Positions 35,401 through 43,854 of a stretch of 64,000 nt of DNA are shown here, in pieces (within the stretch, counting starts at the first letter, position 1; each line of letters starts with the position of its first letter). The position numbers and the translations under genes are program-made. Below the pieces are notes generated by a model, which saw only the letters and a list, made by a program, of their open reading frames with translations, did no database searches and was not told the DNA's origin. Source of the DNA: Bradyrhizobium erythrophlei (GTDB lineage Bacteria > Pseudomonadota > Alphaproteobacteria > Rhizobiales > Xanthobacteraceae); contig FSRD01000001.1 in the NCBI GenBank assembly GCA_900129675.1, positions 2,903,501 through 2,967,500 on the forward strand, written 5' to 3'.

Positions 35401-36330
35401 GTGAAGGTGAAGGTCGACAAGACACTGGCTGCGTCGATCGCCCTGCACGTCCTCGTGCTCGGGTGGGGACTGGTGTCGTTCTCGAGCAGGGCCTTCGAAA
35501 TGGCGCCGGAAGACTCCGTCGCCGTCGATGTTGTTTCCGACGAACAGCTCGCCCATGTCATGGCTGGCTCGAAGACCGGCAAAAAGGAAAATCCGAAACC
35601 GCTGGTCGACAAGGTTGCCGAGGCGAAGCCGGTTGACGACGCCGTCGGCAAGGTGACCGAGAAGGCGCCTGTCATCACCGACACCGCGCCGCCGCCGGAG
35701 CCGAAGGTCGAGGAAAAACCGGTCGAGAAAAAGCCGGATCCGCCGAAGGTCGTCGAGAAGCCGAAGGAAGAACCGAAGCCGATCGAGAAGAAGCCCGATC
35801 CGCCCAAGGTCGATCCGATCGCGGAAGCCATCAAGAAAGAAGAGAAGAAGCCGCCGCCGAAACCGCCGGTCCAGGCCGCCAAGCCGCCTGAGCAACCCAA
35901 GCCGAAAACCGAACGCACTTTCGATCAGTCGAAGATCGCAGCCCTGCTCGACAAGCGCGATCCGTCGCGCCAGGCCATGACCGGCGAAACGCTGAATTCC
36001 AACGCGGCGCTCGGGCTCTCCAAGGGCAAGGCCGCGGACAATTCCGCGACATGGGGCGCGCTGTTCAAGCGACAGGTCGATCGCTGCTGGAAGGTGCCGT
36101 ATGGTGGGATCGAAACCCAGAATCCCCGGGCCATCATCGACATCAAGCTGAAGCGCGACGGTACGCTCGAGGGATCGCCGATTCCGGAAGAGATCCCGGC
36201 GACTCCCTACCTGCGAGTCTATCAGGAAAGCGCGATACGCGCGATCATCGAATGCCAGCCGTACAATTTGCCTCAGGTCTATTACGATGAATGGAAATAT
36301 TTTGCGCCGGTCTTCAAGCCTGAAACGTGA
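35401..36330 (+). CDS. tolA: Cell-envelope integrity protein TolA
   Basis: A 309-residue TolA: N-terminal membrane helix (about 10-30, IALHVLVLGWGLVSF), a long Lys/Pro/Glu/Val-rich stalk (about 60-175, repeating KKPDPPKV-like units) instead of the Ala-Lys helix of E. coli, and a compact C-terminal domain with RCWKVPYG and IRAIIECQPYNLP. Start is GTG at 35401 after AAGAAGG. It spans the periplasm and contacts TolB and Pal. Confidence 0.93.
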   Translation: MKVKVDKTLAASIALHVLVLGWGLVSFSSRAFEMAPEDSVAVDVVSDEQLAHVMAGSKTGKKENPKPLVDKVAEAKPVDDAVGKVTEKAPVITDTAPPPEPKVEEKPVEKKPDPPKVVEKPKEEPKPIEKKPDPPKVDPIAEAIKKEEKKPPPKPPVQAAKPPEQPKPKTERTFDQSKIAALLDKRDPSRQAMTGETLNSNAALGLSKGKAADNSATWGALFKRQVDRCWKVPYGGIETQNPRAIIDIKLKRDGTLEGSPIPEEIPATPYLRVYQESAIRAIIECQPYNLPQVYYDEWKYFAPVFKPET

Positions 36331-36345
36331 GAAAAGCTCAAAACA

Positions 36346-37710
36346 ATGACCGATAACGATCAATCGCGCGAAATGCCGTTTCGCTTGAATCGCCGCCAGC
36401 TTGTTTCCGGTATGGTTTCGCTCGGCGTCCTGGCGGGCGCGCCGGTTCGCAGCGCGTTTGCGCAAGGGCCAAAACAAGTGCCGGTCCAGGGTGGCGATTT
36501 CGCGCCGCTTCCGATCGCGATCCCGAATTTCGTGGCGGGAACGCCAGGAGACGCCGAAGTCGGCGCCGGCGTATCTCAGGTCATCACCAACAACCTCAAG
36601 CGCAGCGGGTTGTTCGCGCCGATCGACCAGGCCGCCTACATCGAGCGCATTTCGAATATCGACGCGGCACCACAGTTCCAGAGCTGGAAAAGCATCAACG
36701 CCCAGGCGCTGGTGACCGGCCGCATGACCCGGCAGCCCGATGGCCGCCTGAAAGCCGAATTCCGCCTCTGGGACGTCAACACCACCCAACAACTCACCGG
36801 CCTGCAATATTTCACCTCGCCGGAATACTGGCGCCGGATCGCGCACATCATCTCCGATCAGATCTACGAGCGCCTGACCGGCGAAAAGGGCTATTTCGAC
36901 AGCCGCGTGGTGTTCGTCGATGAAACCGGGCCCAAGGAACGCCGCGTCAAGCGGCTGGCGCTGATGGATCAGGATGGCGCCAATGTGCGCTATCTGACCA
37001 AGGGCGCCGACCTCGTGCTGACGCCGCGGTTTTCGCCGTCGACCCAGGAAATCACCTACATGGAGTTCGGCCAGGGCGATCCGCGCGTCTATCTGTTCAA
37101 TATCGAAACCGGGCAGCGCGAGATCGTCGGCAATTTCCCCGGCATGTCGTTCTCGCCGCGGTTTTCGCCGGACGGCCAGCGCGTGATCATGAGCCTGCAG
37201 CAGGGCGGCAACTCCAACCTGTTCGTGATGGACCTGCGCTCGAAATCGACCACGCGCCTGACCGACACGCCGGCGATCGATACCTCGCCGTCCTATGCGC
37301 CTGATGGCACTCAGCTGTGCTTCGAATCCGACCGCGGCGGCAAGCCGCAGATCTATGTGATGCCGGCGACCGGCGGACCGGCGCAGCGCATCTCCTTCGG
37401 CGACGGCAGCTATTCGACGCCCGTCTGGTCGCCGCGCGGCGACTACATCGCCTTCACCAAGCAGGGCGGCGGGCAATTCGCCATCGGCATCATGAAGACC
37501 GATGGCTCGGGTGAGCGAATCCTCACCTCCGGTTATCACAATGAAGGGCCGACCTTTGCGCCGAACGGCCGGGTGCTGATGTTCTTCCGCGATCCCGGCG
37601 GCAATGGCGGACCGTCGTTGTTCACCGTGGACATTTCCGGACGCAACGAACAGCGGGTTCCGACCCCCGGCTTCGCGTCCGATCCGGCGTGGTCCCCATT
37701 GTTGTCCTGA
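36346..37710 (+). CDS. tolB: Tol-Pal periplasmic beta-propeller protein TolB
   Basis: A 454-residue TolB. The N-terminus carries [19 protein letters not shown] with an AFA cleavage site near residue 40. The first domain (about 50-190) includes [11 protein letters not shown]; the second is a WD40-like propeller with repeating PxFSPxG and [10 protein letters not shown] blades. TolB binds Pal and TolA. Lies 15 bases after tolA. Confidence 0.97.
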   Translation: MTDNDQSREMPFRLNRRQLVSGMVSLGVLAGAPVRSAFAQGPKQVPVQGGDFAPLPIAIPNFVAGTPGDAEVGAGVSQVITNNLKRSGLFAPIDQAAYIERISNIDAAPQFQSWKSINAQALVTGRMTRQPDGRLKAEFRLWDVNTTQQLTGLQYFTSPEYWRRIAHIISDQIYERLTGEKGYFDSRVVFVDETGPKERRVKRLALMDQDGANVRYLTKGADLVLTPRFSPSTQEITYMEFGQGDPRVYLFNIETGQREIVGNFPGMSFSPRFSPDGQRVIMSLQQGGNSNLFVMDLRSKSTTRLTDTPAIDTSPSYAPDGTQLCFESDRGGKPQIYVMPATGGPAQRISFGDGSYSTPVWSPRGDYIAFTKQGGGQFAIGIMKTDGSGERILTSGYHNEGPTFAPNGRVLMFFRDPGGNGGPSLFTVDISGRNEQRVPTPGFASDPAWSPLLS

Positions 37711-37894
37711 AAATCACGGCGCCTCGCGAAAGCTGTGACGTTAAGCGGCAAACGTTGCCTAGCGTGCTGATTTTTCGAGCAAATTTCTACAAGTCGACAT
37801 GAAAAGCAACGTCTCGGTAACGATATTCCCTCAGAAAGACTTCATCTGGGAAGGGTAAAAAGTACGCACCCGGAACAGGACGCGTACGCTGCCG

Positions 37895-40228
37895 ATGCAG
37901 TTGGTCGATCAAAAAAAGCGAAGCAGCCAGGATGAGCTCGAGCCGGTGCTTTACGCGGCGCTGATCGATTCCATGTGCCAGAATTTCTGGCCCATGCTGT
38001 TCGGCTCGGTCTGCTCCGCCGTCGCGGCGTTGCTGACCGCGCTCAAGACCGGGAACGTCTGGCTGTGGCCGTGCGCGGCTCTGATCGTCGGAATCGGCAC
38101 CGTCCGCGCCTTCCAGATGCGCAAATACGAACGGCGCACCGCGGTGCTGACATTCGAACAGGCGAAGCATTGGGAGCCGCGCTACGCTGTGGGCGCCATG
38201 ATCTATGCCGGCGTGCTCGGCGTCTGGTGCTTCCTCACCATTTTCGGCAACGACGATGCGGTCGCGCACATGGTGTGTGTCGCCGTGACGATCGGTTACA
38301 CCGCCGGCGGCGCGGCCCGCAACTACGGCAGTCCGAAGCTGATCCAGTATCACATCCTGCTGGCATGCGGCCCGATGTCGCTGGCGTTGGCCCTGCACGG
38401 CGGTTTCTATTACGTCGGCCTTGCCGTGCTGCTGGTGCTGTTCTTCATCGGTCTGAAGGGCATCAACCTCAGTCTTCACGCCATCTTCGTCAAGGCGCTG
38501 ACCTCGAGCTTCAGGGAAGCGGCGCTGGCCGGACAGTTCGATACCGCCTTGAACAACATGCCGCACGGGCTGTGCATGTTCTGCGCCGACGGCCGCCTTG
38601 CGGTCATGAATCATCGCTTCAGCGAAATGATGCAGCTGTCGGACAAGCTGGTGCAGCGTGGCGGCAGTGCGTCCGACATCATCGACGCCTGCGTCAGCGC
38701 GGGATCGATCTCGGCGCCGAGCGGCCGGATGATTCTGGCGGAGATCGAGAATACCCAGACGCGCGATATGATAACGACCGACCCCGATATTGCGCGCAAC
38801 CGGTCGCTCTCCTGGACCTTCCAGCCGATGGCGGGCGGCGGCGCGGTGGTCCTGCTCGAAGACATCACCGAGCGGCGCGACGCGGAGGCCCGGATCAGCC
38901 ATCTCGCGCGTTACGACGAACTGACCGAGCTTCCCAACCGGGTCAATTTCCGCGACGAGATCGGGCGTCTGCTGTCCATTCAGCAGGGCGCCGATCAATT
39001 GTCGGCGCTGCTGTTCGTCGACCTCGACCAGTTCAAGCAGGTCAACGACACGCTGGGGCATCCCTGCGGCGACCAGTTGCTGTGCGCGGTCGCCGGCCGC
39101 ATGCGCGAGATGCTGCGGCCCGAGGATTTCGTGGCGCGCTTCGGCGGTGACGAATTCGTCGTGTTCCAGCAGAACATCCGTTCCCACGAGGACGCCGCCG
39201 TGCTCGCCCGGCGCATCGTCGATCGCCTGAGCGAGCGTTACAAGATCGACAACCATCTGGTCGAGATCGGCGCCAGCGTCGGCATCGCCATGACGACCGC
39301 CGGCGTCAGCGCCGATACGCTGCTGAAGAACGCCGACATGGCGCTGTACCGCGCCAAGGCCGACGGCCGCGGCACCTTCTGCTTTTTCCGCGAGGAGATG
39401 GCGCAAACCGTCGAAGCCCGCCGTATCCTGGAGCTCGACCTGCGCAAGGCGCTGGCGAACGAGGAATTCGAGCTGTTCTATCAGCCGCTGGTCAATCTCA
39501 AGTCCGGCCGGATCGCGACCTGCGAAGCGCTGCTGCGCTGGAATCATCCGGTGCGCGGCAGGGTTTCCCCGATCGACATCATTCCGGTCGCCGAGGACAT
39601 GGGCCTGATCGTCGATCTCGGCCGCTGGATCCTGCGCAAGGCCTGCATGGAATGCATGAAGTGGCCCGAACTTGTCAGCGTCGCGGTCAATTTCTCGCCG
39701 CAGCAGTTCCACCAGCGCGACGTGCTGAGCGAAGTGCGTTACGCGCTCGAGGTCTCCGGCCTGCCGGCGCACCGCCTCGAAATCGAGATCACCGAATCTT
39801 CCCTGCTGCGCAACACCCAGATCACCCACGATGTGCTGTCGCAACTGCATTCGCTCGGGGTGCGGATCTCGCTGGACGATTTCGGCACCGGTTATTCGAG
39901 CCTGAGCTATCTGCATAATTTCCCGCTGCAGAAAGTGAAGATCGATCGCTCCTTCCTGGAGGGCATCGATACCGACCGTCCGCTGACGCTGCTGCGCGGC
40001 GTGGCGCGGCTCTCGGCCGACCTCGGAATGTCGGTCGTGGTCGAGGGTATCGAGACCACCGAGCAGCTGGAGCTGATCAGCGCCGATGGCGCGGTGACCG
40101 AAGCGCAGGGCTATCTGTTCAGCCGGCCGGTTCCGGCGGTTCGGATTCGTCAGTTGCTGAACGCCTCGCACGGCCGGCGCGCGCCGGATGACCAGCTGAT
40201 CGCGGTGTCCTCGCGCTCGATCGCCTGA
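37895..40228 (+). CDS. Membrane GGDEF-EAL cyclic-di-GMP protein
   Basis: A 777-residue protein: about five or six N-terminal membrane helices (about 30-195), a PAS-like region (about 215-325, ending EDITERRDAEARI), a GGDEF domain with intact RFGGDEFVV near residue 413, and an EAL domain with CEALLRWNHP near 545, ITESSLLRN and DDFGTGYSSLSYL. Both catalytic motifs look intact, so it could make or break c-di-GMP. It sits 184 bases after tolB, and PilZ proteins in the window are possible effectors. Confidence 0.95.
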   Translation: MQLVDQKKRSSQDELEPVLYAALIDSMCQNFWPMLFGSVCSAVAALLTALKTGNVWLWPCAALIVGIGTVRAFQMRKYERRTAVLTFEQAKHWEPRYAVGAMIYAGVLGVWCFLTIFGNDDAVAHMVCVAVTIGYTAGGAARNYGSPKLIQYHILLACGPMSLALALHGGFYYVGLAVLLVLFFIGLKGINLSLHAIFVKALTSSFREAALAGQFDTALNNMPHGLCMFCADGRLAVMNHRFSEMMQLSDKLVQRGGSASDIIDACVSAGSISAPSGRMILAEIENTQTRDMITTDPDIARNRSLSWTFQPMAGGGAVVLLEDITERRDAEARISHLARYDELTELPNRVNFRDEIGRLLSIQQGADQLSALLFVDLDQFKQVNDTLGHPCGDQLLCAVAGRMREMLRPEDFVARFGGDEFVVFQQNIRSHEDAAVLARRIVDRLSERYKIDNHLVEIGASVGIAMTTAGVSADTLLKNADMALYRAKADGRGTFCFFREEMAQTVEARRILELDLRKALANEEFELFYQPLVNLKSGRIATCEALLRWNHPVRGRVSPIDIIPVAEDMGLIVDLGRWILRKACMECMKWPELVSVAVNFSPQQFHQRDVLSEVRYALEVSGLPAHRLEIEITESSLLRNTQITHDVLSQLHSLGVRISLDDFGTGYSSLSYLHNFPLQKVKIDRSFLEGIDTDRPLTLLRGVARLSADLGMSVVVEGIETTEQLELISADGAVTEAQGYLFSRPVPAVRIRQLLNASHGRRAPDDQLIAVSSRSIA

Positions 40229-40257
40229 GGCGTTTCACGCGATTTCGCCTTGCTGGC

Positions 40258-40289
40258 GAACATGTGAAGTGTTGGTCCTTCACAAGTTC
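40258..40289. promoter_or_regulatory. 12-base inverted repeat upstream of the metal-efflux locus
   Basis: GAACATGTGAAG (40258-40269), eight-base spacer, CTTCACAAGTTC (40278-40289), 11 of 12 positions paired, 24 bases before the ATG at 40313. Candidate binding site of a metal-responsive repressor; no such regulator gene is adjacent. Confidence 0.55.
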
Positions 40290-40312
40290 CCGGCCCCGTG
40301 GGATGATGTGGC

Positions 40313-40684
40313 ATGAATCTTCGCCGACTCATCAGTCGTCTGCTTGCGGTCTTTGTGATCGTTGGGCTTGTTGCTGCGCCGCTGGTATCCCCGGCGGCGG
40401 CAGAGCGGCCGTCTGTTGGCAAAATGGGCGATATGGCTGCTATGTCCGGGGACATGCAGTGTTGTCCGGACGAACAGAAGAACGACGAACAGAAGAACAA
40501 TGGCTGCCAGGATTGTCCCCTCGTCGCCATGTGCATGCTGACGATCGCTCAGGCCGAACCGTCGCCGACCAACGGTATCCAGGTGTCTTTCCAGACCCGC
40601 AGGCTGTCCTTCGCGATCGTCGACGTTGTCGCTGACGGCCTCATCGGCGACCCTCCAGATCATCCTCCTCGAATCCTGACCTGA
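40313..40684 (+). CDS. Secreted Met/Cys-rich protein of the metal efflux locus
   Basis: A 123-residue protein with a Sec signal (about 1-30, VFVIVGLVAAPLVSPAAA). The mature N-terminal half is rich in Met and Cys (GKMGDMAAMSGDMQCC, CQDCPLVAMCML), as expected of a copper or silver binding protein. Ends DHPPRILT. Located 97 bases before the YtkA-like gene and the cus operon. A periplasmic metal-binding role is inference from composition and context. Confidence 0.75.
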   Translation: MNLRRLISRLLAVFVIVGLVAAPLVSPAAAERPSVGKMGDMAAMSGDMQCCPDEQKNDEQKNNGCQDCPLVAMCMLTIAQAEPSPTNGIQVSFQTRRLSFAIVDVVADGLIGDPPDHPPRILT

Positions 40685-40781
40685 TCGGCGTCACCACGCC
40701 GTCTGCTGCCGCGCGGTCCCAGGGCCGCGCGGATAACGCATGCCGCCGTTGGCGGCACATCAGGACTTCGAGGATTCAAAA

Positions 40782-41186
40782 ATGAAAAGCTTCAACTATC
40801 CGCGTGCCGTCCAGGCCGCGCTGATCGGCATTGCCATCATCGGTTCGGTCACGGGCGCCCGCGCCGACCTCAAGGATTACGAATTCCAGCTGGTCGACCA
40901 GACCGTCAGGAAGGGTGACGCGATCATCTCCGTTCGCCTCGTCCATAAGCCCGACGGGAAGTCCGTGCCGGATGCGGTCATTTTCGCGACACGTCTGGAT
41001 ATGGCTCCCGACGGAATGCAGGAGATGGCGACCAGGATTGCGCCGATGCCGAGCACGGAACCCGGCATCTACAAGTTCAAGGCGACGTTGAGCATGGCCG
41101 GCGGGTGGCAACTTTCGCTGGGCGCCAAGGTGCAGGGCGAAACCGGTACGGTCGAAAACAAGCTCGTCCTGAAGGCGACACCGTGA
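40782..41186 (+). CDS. Periplasmic FixH/YtkA-like protein
   Basis: A 134-residue protein with a signal peptide (about 1-26) and an immunoglobulin-like YtkA/FixH domain: DYEFQLVDQTVRKGDAIISVRLVHK, then PDAVIFATRLDMAPDGM and GIYKFKATLSMAGGWQLSLGA (in parts). The conserved Met residues suit a copper-related role. GAGG precedes the ATG. Its stop overlaps the outer-membrane gene start (GTGA), so it belongs to the operon. Confidence 0.85.
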   Translation: MKSFNYPRAVQAALIGIAIIGSVTGARADLKDYEFQLVDQTVRKGDAIISVRLVHKPDGKSVPDAVIFATRLDMAPDGMQEMATRIAPMPSTEPGIYKFKATLSMAGGWQLSLGAKVQGETGTVENKLVLKATP

Positions 41187-42424
41187 CCCGCGCGAGCGGC
41201 ATCATTCGGTTGGCGATCGGAGCAACCACAGCAGTGCTGTGGTTGTCTCCCGTGGGAGCGGCCGAGCAAACCTTGCCTGGCGCGACCGTGGAAAGCGTTG
41301 TCGCAATTGCCAAACGCCTCAATCCAACGGTGGCGGCCGCCTCGCTCGATTTCGATGCGGCGGTCCACAAAATCGGAACGGCCGGGGTGCTGGCCGATCC
41401 GACCCTCGTTCTCGAAGCGTGGGACGTCAATCGGCTTGGCGTCGGACAGCGACGCTTTGGCTTAGAGCAAGAAGTCAAGCTGTGGGGCAAATACGGCCTT
41501 GAGCGCGATATCGCGCAATCGGATGCCGATGCTGCAAAATTCCAGGGACGCGCGATCGTTACCGATCTCATTGCGCAGGTCGTTGCCGCGCACGGCGAAT
41601 ACAACGCCGCGTATGAGGCCACAGGAATCTCCGTCGAAATCAAACGGCGCTATGATGAGATACTCGGCCTGTTGCGGTCACGATATGGCACGACATCGGT
41701 TGATCAGCAGGACGTCATCAAGGCTGAAATCGAGGCCGCCACCGCCGAGGGCGATGTCGTTCGCCGGCAGGGCGAACAGAAATCAGCGGCGGCGCGGCTC
41801 AATGCCCTGATCGGTCGTCCGTCCTTGGCTCCATTGGCTGCGCCGACCGGCTTTCGGGCCGTTAAAGCGATCAGCCTCGCCCAGGTTCAGGGGCTCGCAC
41901 GATCGGCAAACCCGATGTTGGCGCTGGCGGGGGCGCAGAGCAATTCCGCAGCTCAAACCAAGTCTCTCACCGACCTCAACTATTACCCCGACGTGACGCT
42001 CGGCGCGAAATACGTGCAGCGGCCCGGCACGGAAGACACTGGCGAGTTTATGGCCAAATTTAATGTGCCGCTACACTACGAGGTCAAAGACGCCGAGCAA
42101 CGAGCGGCGGGCGCGCGTCTTGGCGCGGCGCAAGCCCGCAATGAGGCGCTGCGGCTGCGGATTGACGGACAGATCGCTGATGCCTGGTTCGGCGTCGATG
42201 CGCTCCGGAAGGTCGTGCAAATCTATGCAACGCGCCAACTCCCGCCGGCCCGATCATCTGTCGACAACGCGCGAAACGGTTTTCAGGCCGGCACGTCCGA
42301 TCTTTCTTCAGTTTTTGAATCCGAGCGACGGCTTCGAACGGTCCAGCTCGACTTGCTGAAGCTCAAGGTGGAACTGCAAACGAAATATGCCGAGATGGAA
42401 CGTCTGGCGGGAGGTTCGCTATGA
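41183..42424 (+). CDS. cusC: Outer-membrane efflux protein, CusC/CzcC type (TolC family)
   Basis: A 413-residue TolC-family protein with a signal peptide (about 1-24). The two-fold helical repeats typical of the family are present (AKRLNPTVAAASLDFDAA; ARSANPMLALAGAQSN). Start is GTG at 41183. It forms the outer channel of the RND complex with the next two gene products. The gene symbol follows the neighbours; metal specificity (Cu/Ag versus Co/Zn/Cd) is judged from CusA and CusB. Confidence 0.88.
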   Translation: MTRASGIIRLAIGATTAVLWLSPVGAAEQTLPGATVESVVAIAKRLNPTVAAASLDFDAAVHKIGTAGVLADPTLVLEAWDVNRLGVGQRRFGLEQEVKLWGKYGLERDIAQSDADAAKFQGRAIVTDLIAQVVAAHGEYNAAYEATGISVEIKRRYDEILGLLRSRYGTTSVDQQDVIKAEIEAATAEGDVVRRQGEQKSAAARLNALIGRPSLAPLAAPTGFRAVKAISLAQVQGLARSANPMLALAGAQSNSAAQTKSLTDLNYYPDVTLGAKYVQRPGTEDTGEFMAKFNVPLHYEVKDAEQRAAGARLGAAQARNEALRLRIDGQIADAWFGVDALRKVVQIYATRQLPPARSSVDNARNGFQAGTSDLSSVFESERRLRTVQLDLLKLKVELQTKYAEMERLAGGSL

Positions 42425-43854
42425 GACGGCCTGCAGGCGTTTTTCTGATCGTATCCGCGATCCTGGCTGCCGGAGTGGCCGGACTAGCCATCGGGCGTTC
42501 GAACGGTCCGCTTCCCGGATGGCTGGACGGTATTCTGGCCGCGACCGCGAAACAGAGCCCGGCGCGGTCAGCCGCGACCGGAGCCGTCATCTACTACCGC
42601 GATCCGAACGGATTGCCGGACTATTCGCTCACTCCGAAGAAGACTTCGGCGGGCAAAGATTATCTCGCAGTCCGCGCTAGCGAAGACGTGAGTTTCGAGC
42701 AGCAGGCTCCGGAAACTACGACTGCTAAAGGCGGGGATCGAAGCAAAATCCGCTACTACCGCAACCCGATGGGCCTTCCCGACACCTCGCCGACTCCGAA
42801 GAAGGATTCGATGGGAATGGATTATTTGCCCGTCTATGAGGACGAGCAAGACGACGATTCCTCGGTCAAGGTGAACCCGGGCAAATTGCAGAAGGCGGGT
42901 GTTCAGACCGAGGTGGCAGAGCGGCGCACTCTGAGCACGGTGGTTCGTGCACCAGGCACCGTTCAGGAAGACGAGCGCCGCAAAGCGGTCGTATCGCTGC
43001 GTTTCGAAGGCTTCATCGACAGCGTCGAAAACGTCACCACCGGCTCGCATGTCCATAAGGGACAGCGGCTGATGCGCATCTACGGCCCGAGCCTGTCGAG
43101 CGCCGCCGCCGAATATCTTTCGGCGCTCAATGCCCGCCCCACCGCCGGCATCGGCAATGAAGCCTTGAAAGGCGCACGCCGGCGCCTTGAAAATCTGGAT
43201 GCTCCCGAGAAGTTCATTGCCGAGATCGAGCGCACGCGCGAAATCCCGACTTATGTGAGCTGGCTCGCGCCGCAGGACGGCGAAATCGTGGAGCGCGTAG
43301 CCGTTAACGGCATGCGCGCCGCTCCGGGTGATGTTCTGTTCCGGATCGCGGATCATGATGTCGTCTGGGTGTTGGCCGATATCGCGGAGCGCGATCTTTC
43401 CCTGATCGATGTCGGACAAAAGGCCAGCGTCCGGCTTCGGGCCTATCCCGATCGGGTTTTCACCGGCAACGTCACGTTGGTCTATCCGCATTTGATGGCG
43501 GAGACGCGGACCGCACGGGTCAGAATCGAACTACCAAATCCGGAAGATCTGCTGCGGCCAGACATGTATGCGGACGTGGAAATCACCACCGGTGCGGAGA
43601 CGCCGGTTTTAACCGTGTCCAACAGTGCGGTCATCGACAGCGGTGAACGGCAGATTGTGTTGCTCGACAAGGGCGAGGGGCGTTTCGAGCCACGCGCCGT
43701 CAGGCTCGGACGGCGCGGCGCTGGCCGCGTCGAGATCAAGGAAGGGCTCGCTGAAAACGACAAGGTCGTCGTCTCCGCGAATTTTCTGATCGACGCCGAA
43801 AGCAATCTCAAAGCCGCGCTCAATGGGCTGGATTCCGGGGAGAAATCGCAATGA
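42421..43854 (+). CDS. cusB: RND periplasmic adaptor CusB-like with two heavy-metal-binding domains
   Basis: A 477-residue membrane-fusion protein. After a signal/anchor (about 5-25) come two tandem YHS-like heavy-metal-binding motifs: a degenerate one (about 58-80, YYRDPNGLPDYS and SAGKDYLAV) and an intact Met-bearing one (about 105-138, YYRNPMGLPDTS and SMGMDYLPV). The barrel-sandwich and beta-barrel domains follow (VVRAPGTVQEDE; SHVHKGQRLMRIY). Overlaps the genes on both sides (ATGA). Confidence 0.92.
   Translation: MRRPAGVFLIVSAILAAGVAGLAIGRSNGPLPGWLDGILAATAKQSPARSAATGAVIYYRDPNGLPDYSLTPKKTSAGKDYLAVRASEDVSFEQQAPETTTAKGGDRSKIRYYRNPMGLPDTSPTPKKDSMGMDYLPVYEDEQDDDSSVKVNPGKLQKAGVQTEVAERRTLSTVVRAPGTVQEDERRKAVVSLRFEGFIDSVENVTTGSHVHKGQRLMRIYGPSLSSAAAEYLSALNARPTAGIGNEALKGARRRLENLDAPEKFIAEIERTREIPTYVSWLAPQDGEIVERVAVNGMRAAPGDVLFRIADHDVVWVLADIAERDLSLIDVGQKASVRLRAYPDRVFTGNVTLVYPHLMAETRTARVRIELPNPEDLLRPDMYADVEITTGAETPVLTVSNSAVIDSGERQIVLLDKGEGRFEPRAVRLGRRGAGRVEIKEGLAENDKVVVSANFLIDAESNLKAALNGLDSGEKSQ

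Noticed and set aside
35365..37539. Antisense ORF of 724 codons over tolA and tolB
   Set aside because: Covers two clear Tol genes; the translation is Arg/Asp/His-rich without domains.
37787..40171. Antisense ORF of 794 codons over the GGDEF-EAL gene
   Set aside because: Same GC-bias shadow effect; the plus-strand protein has intact GGDEF and EAL motifs.
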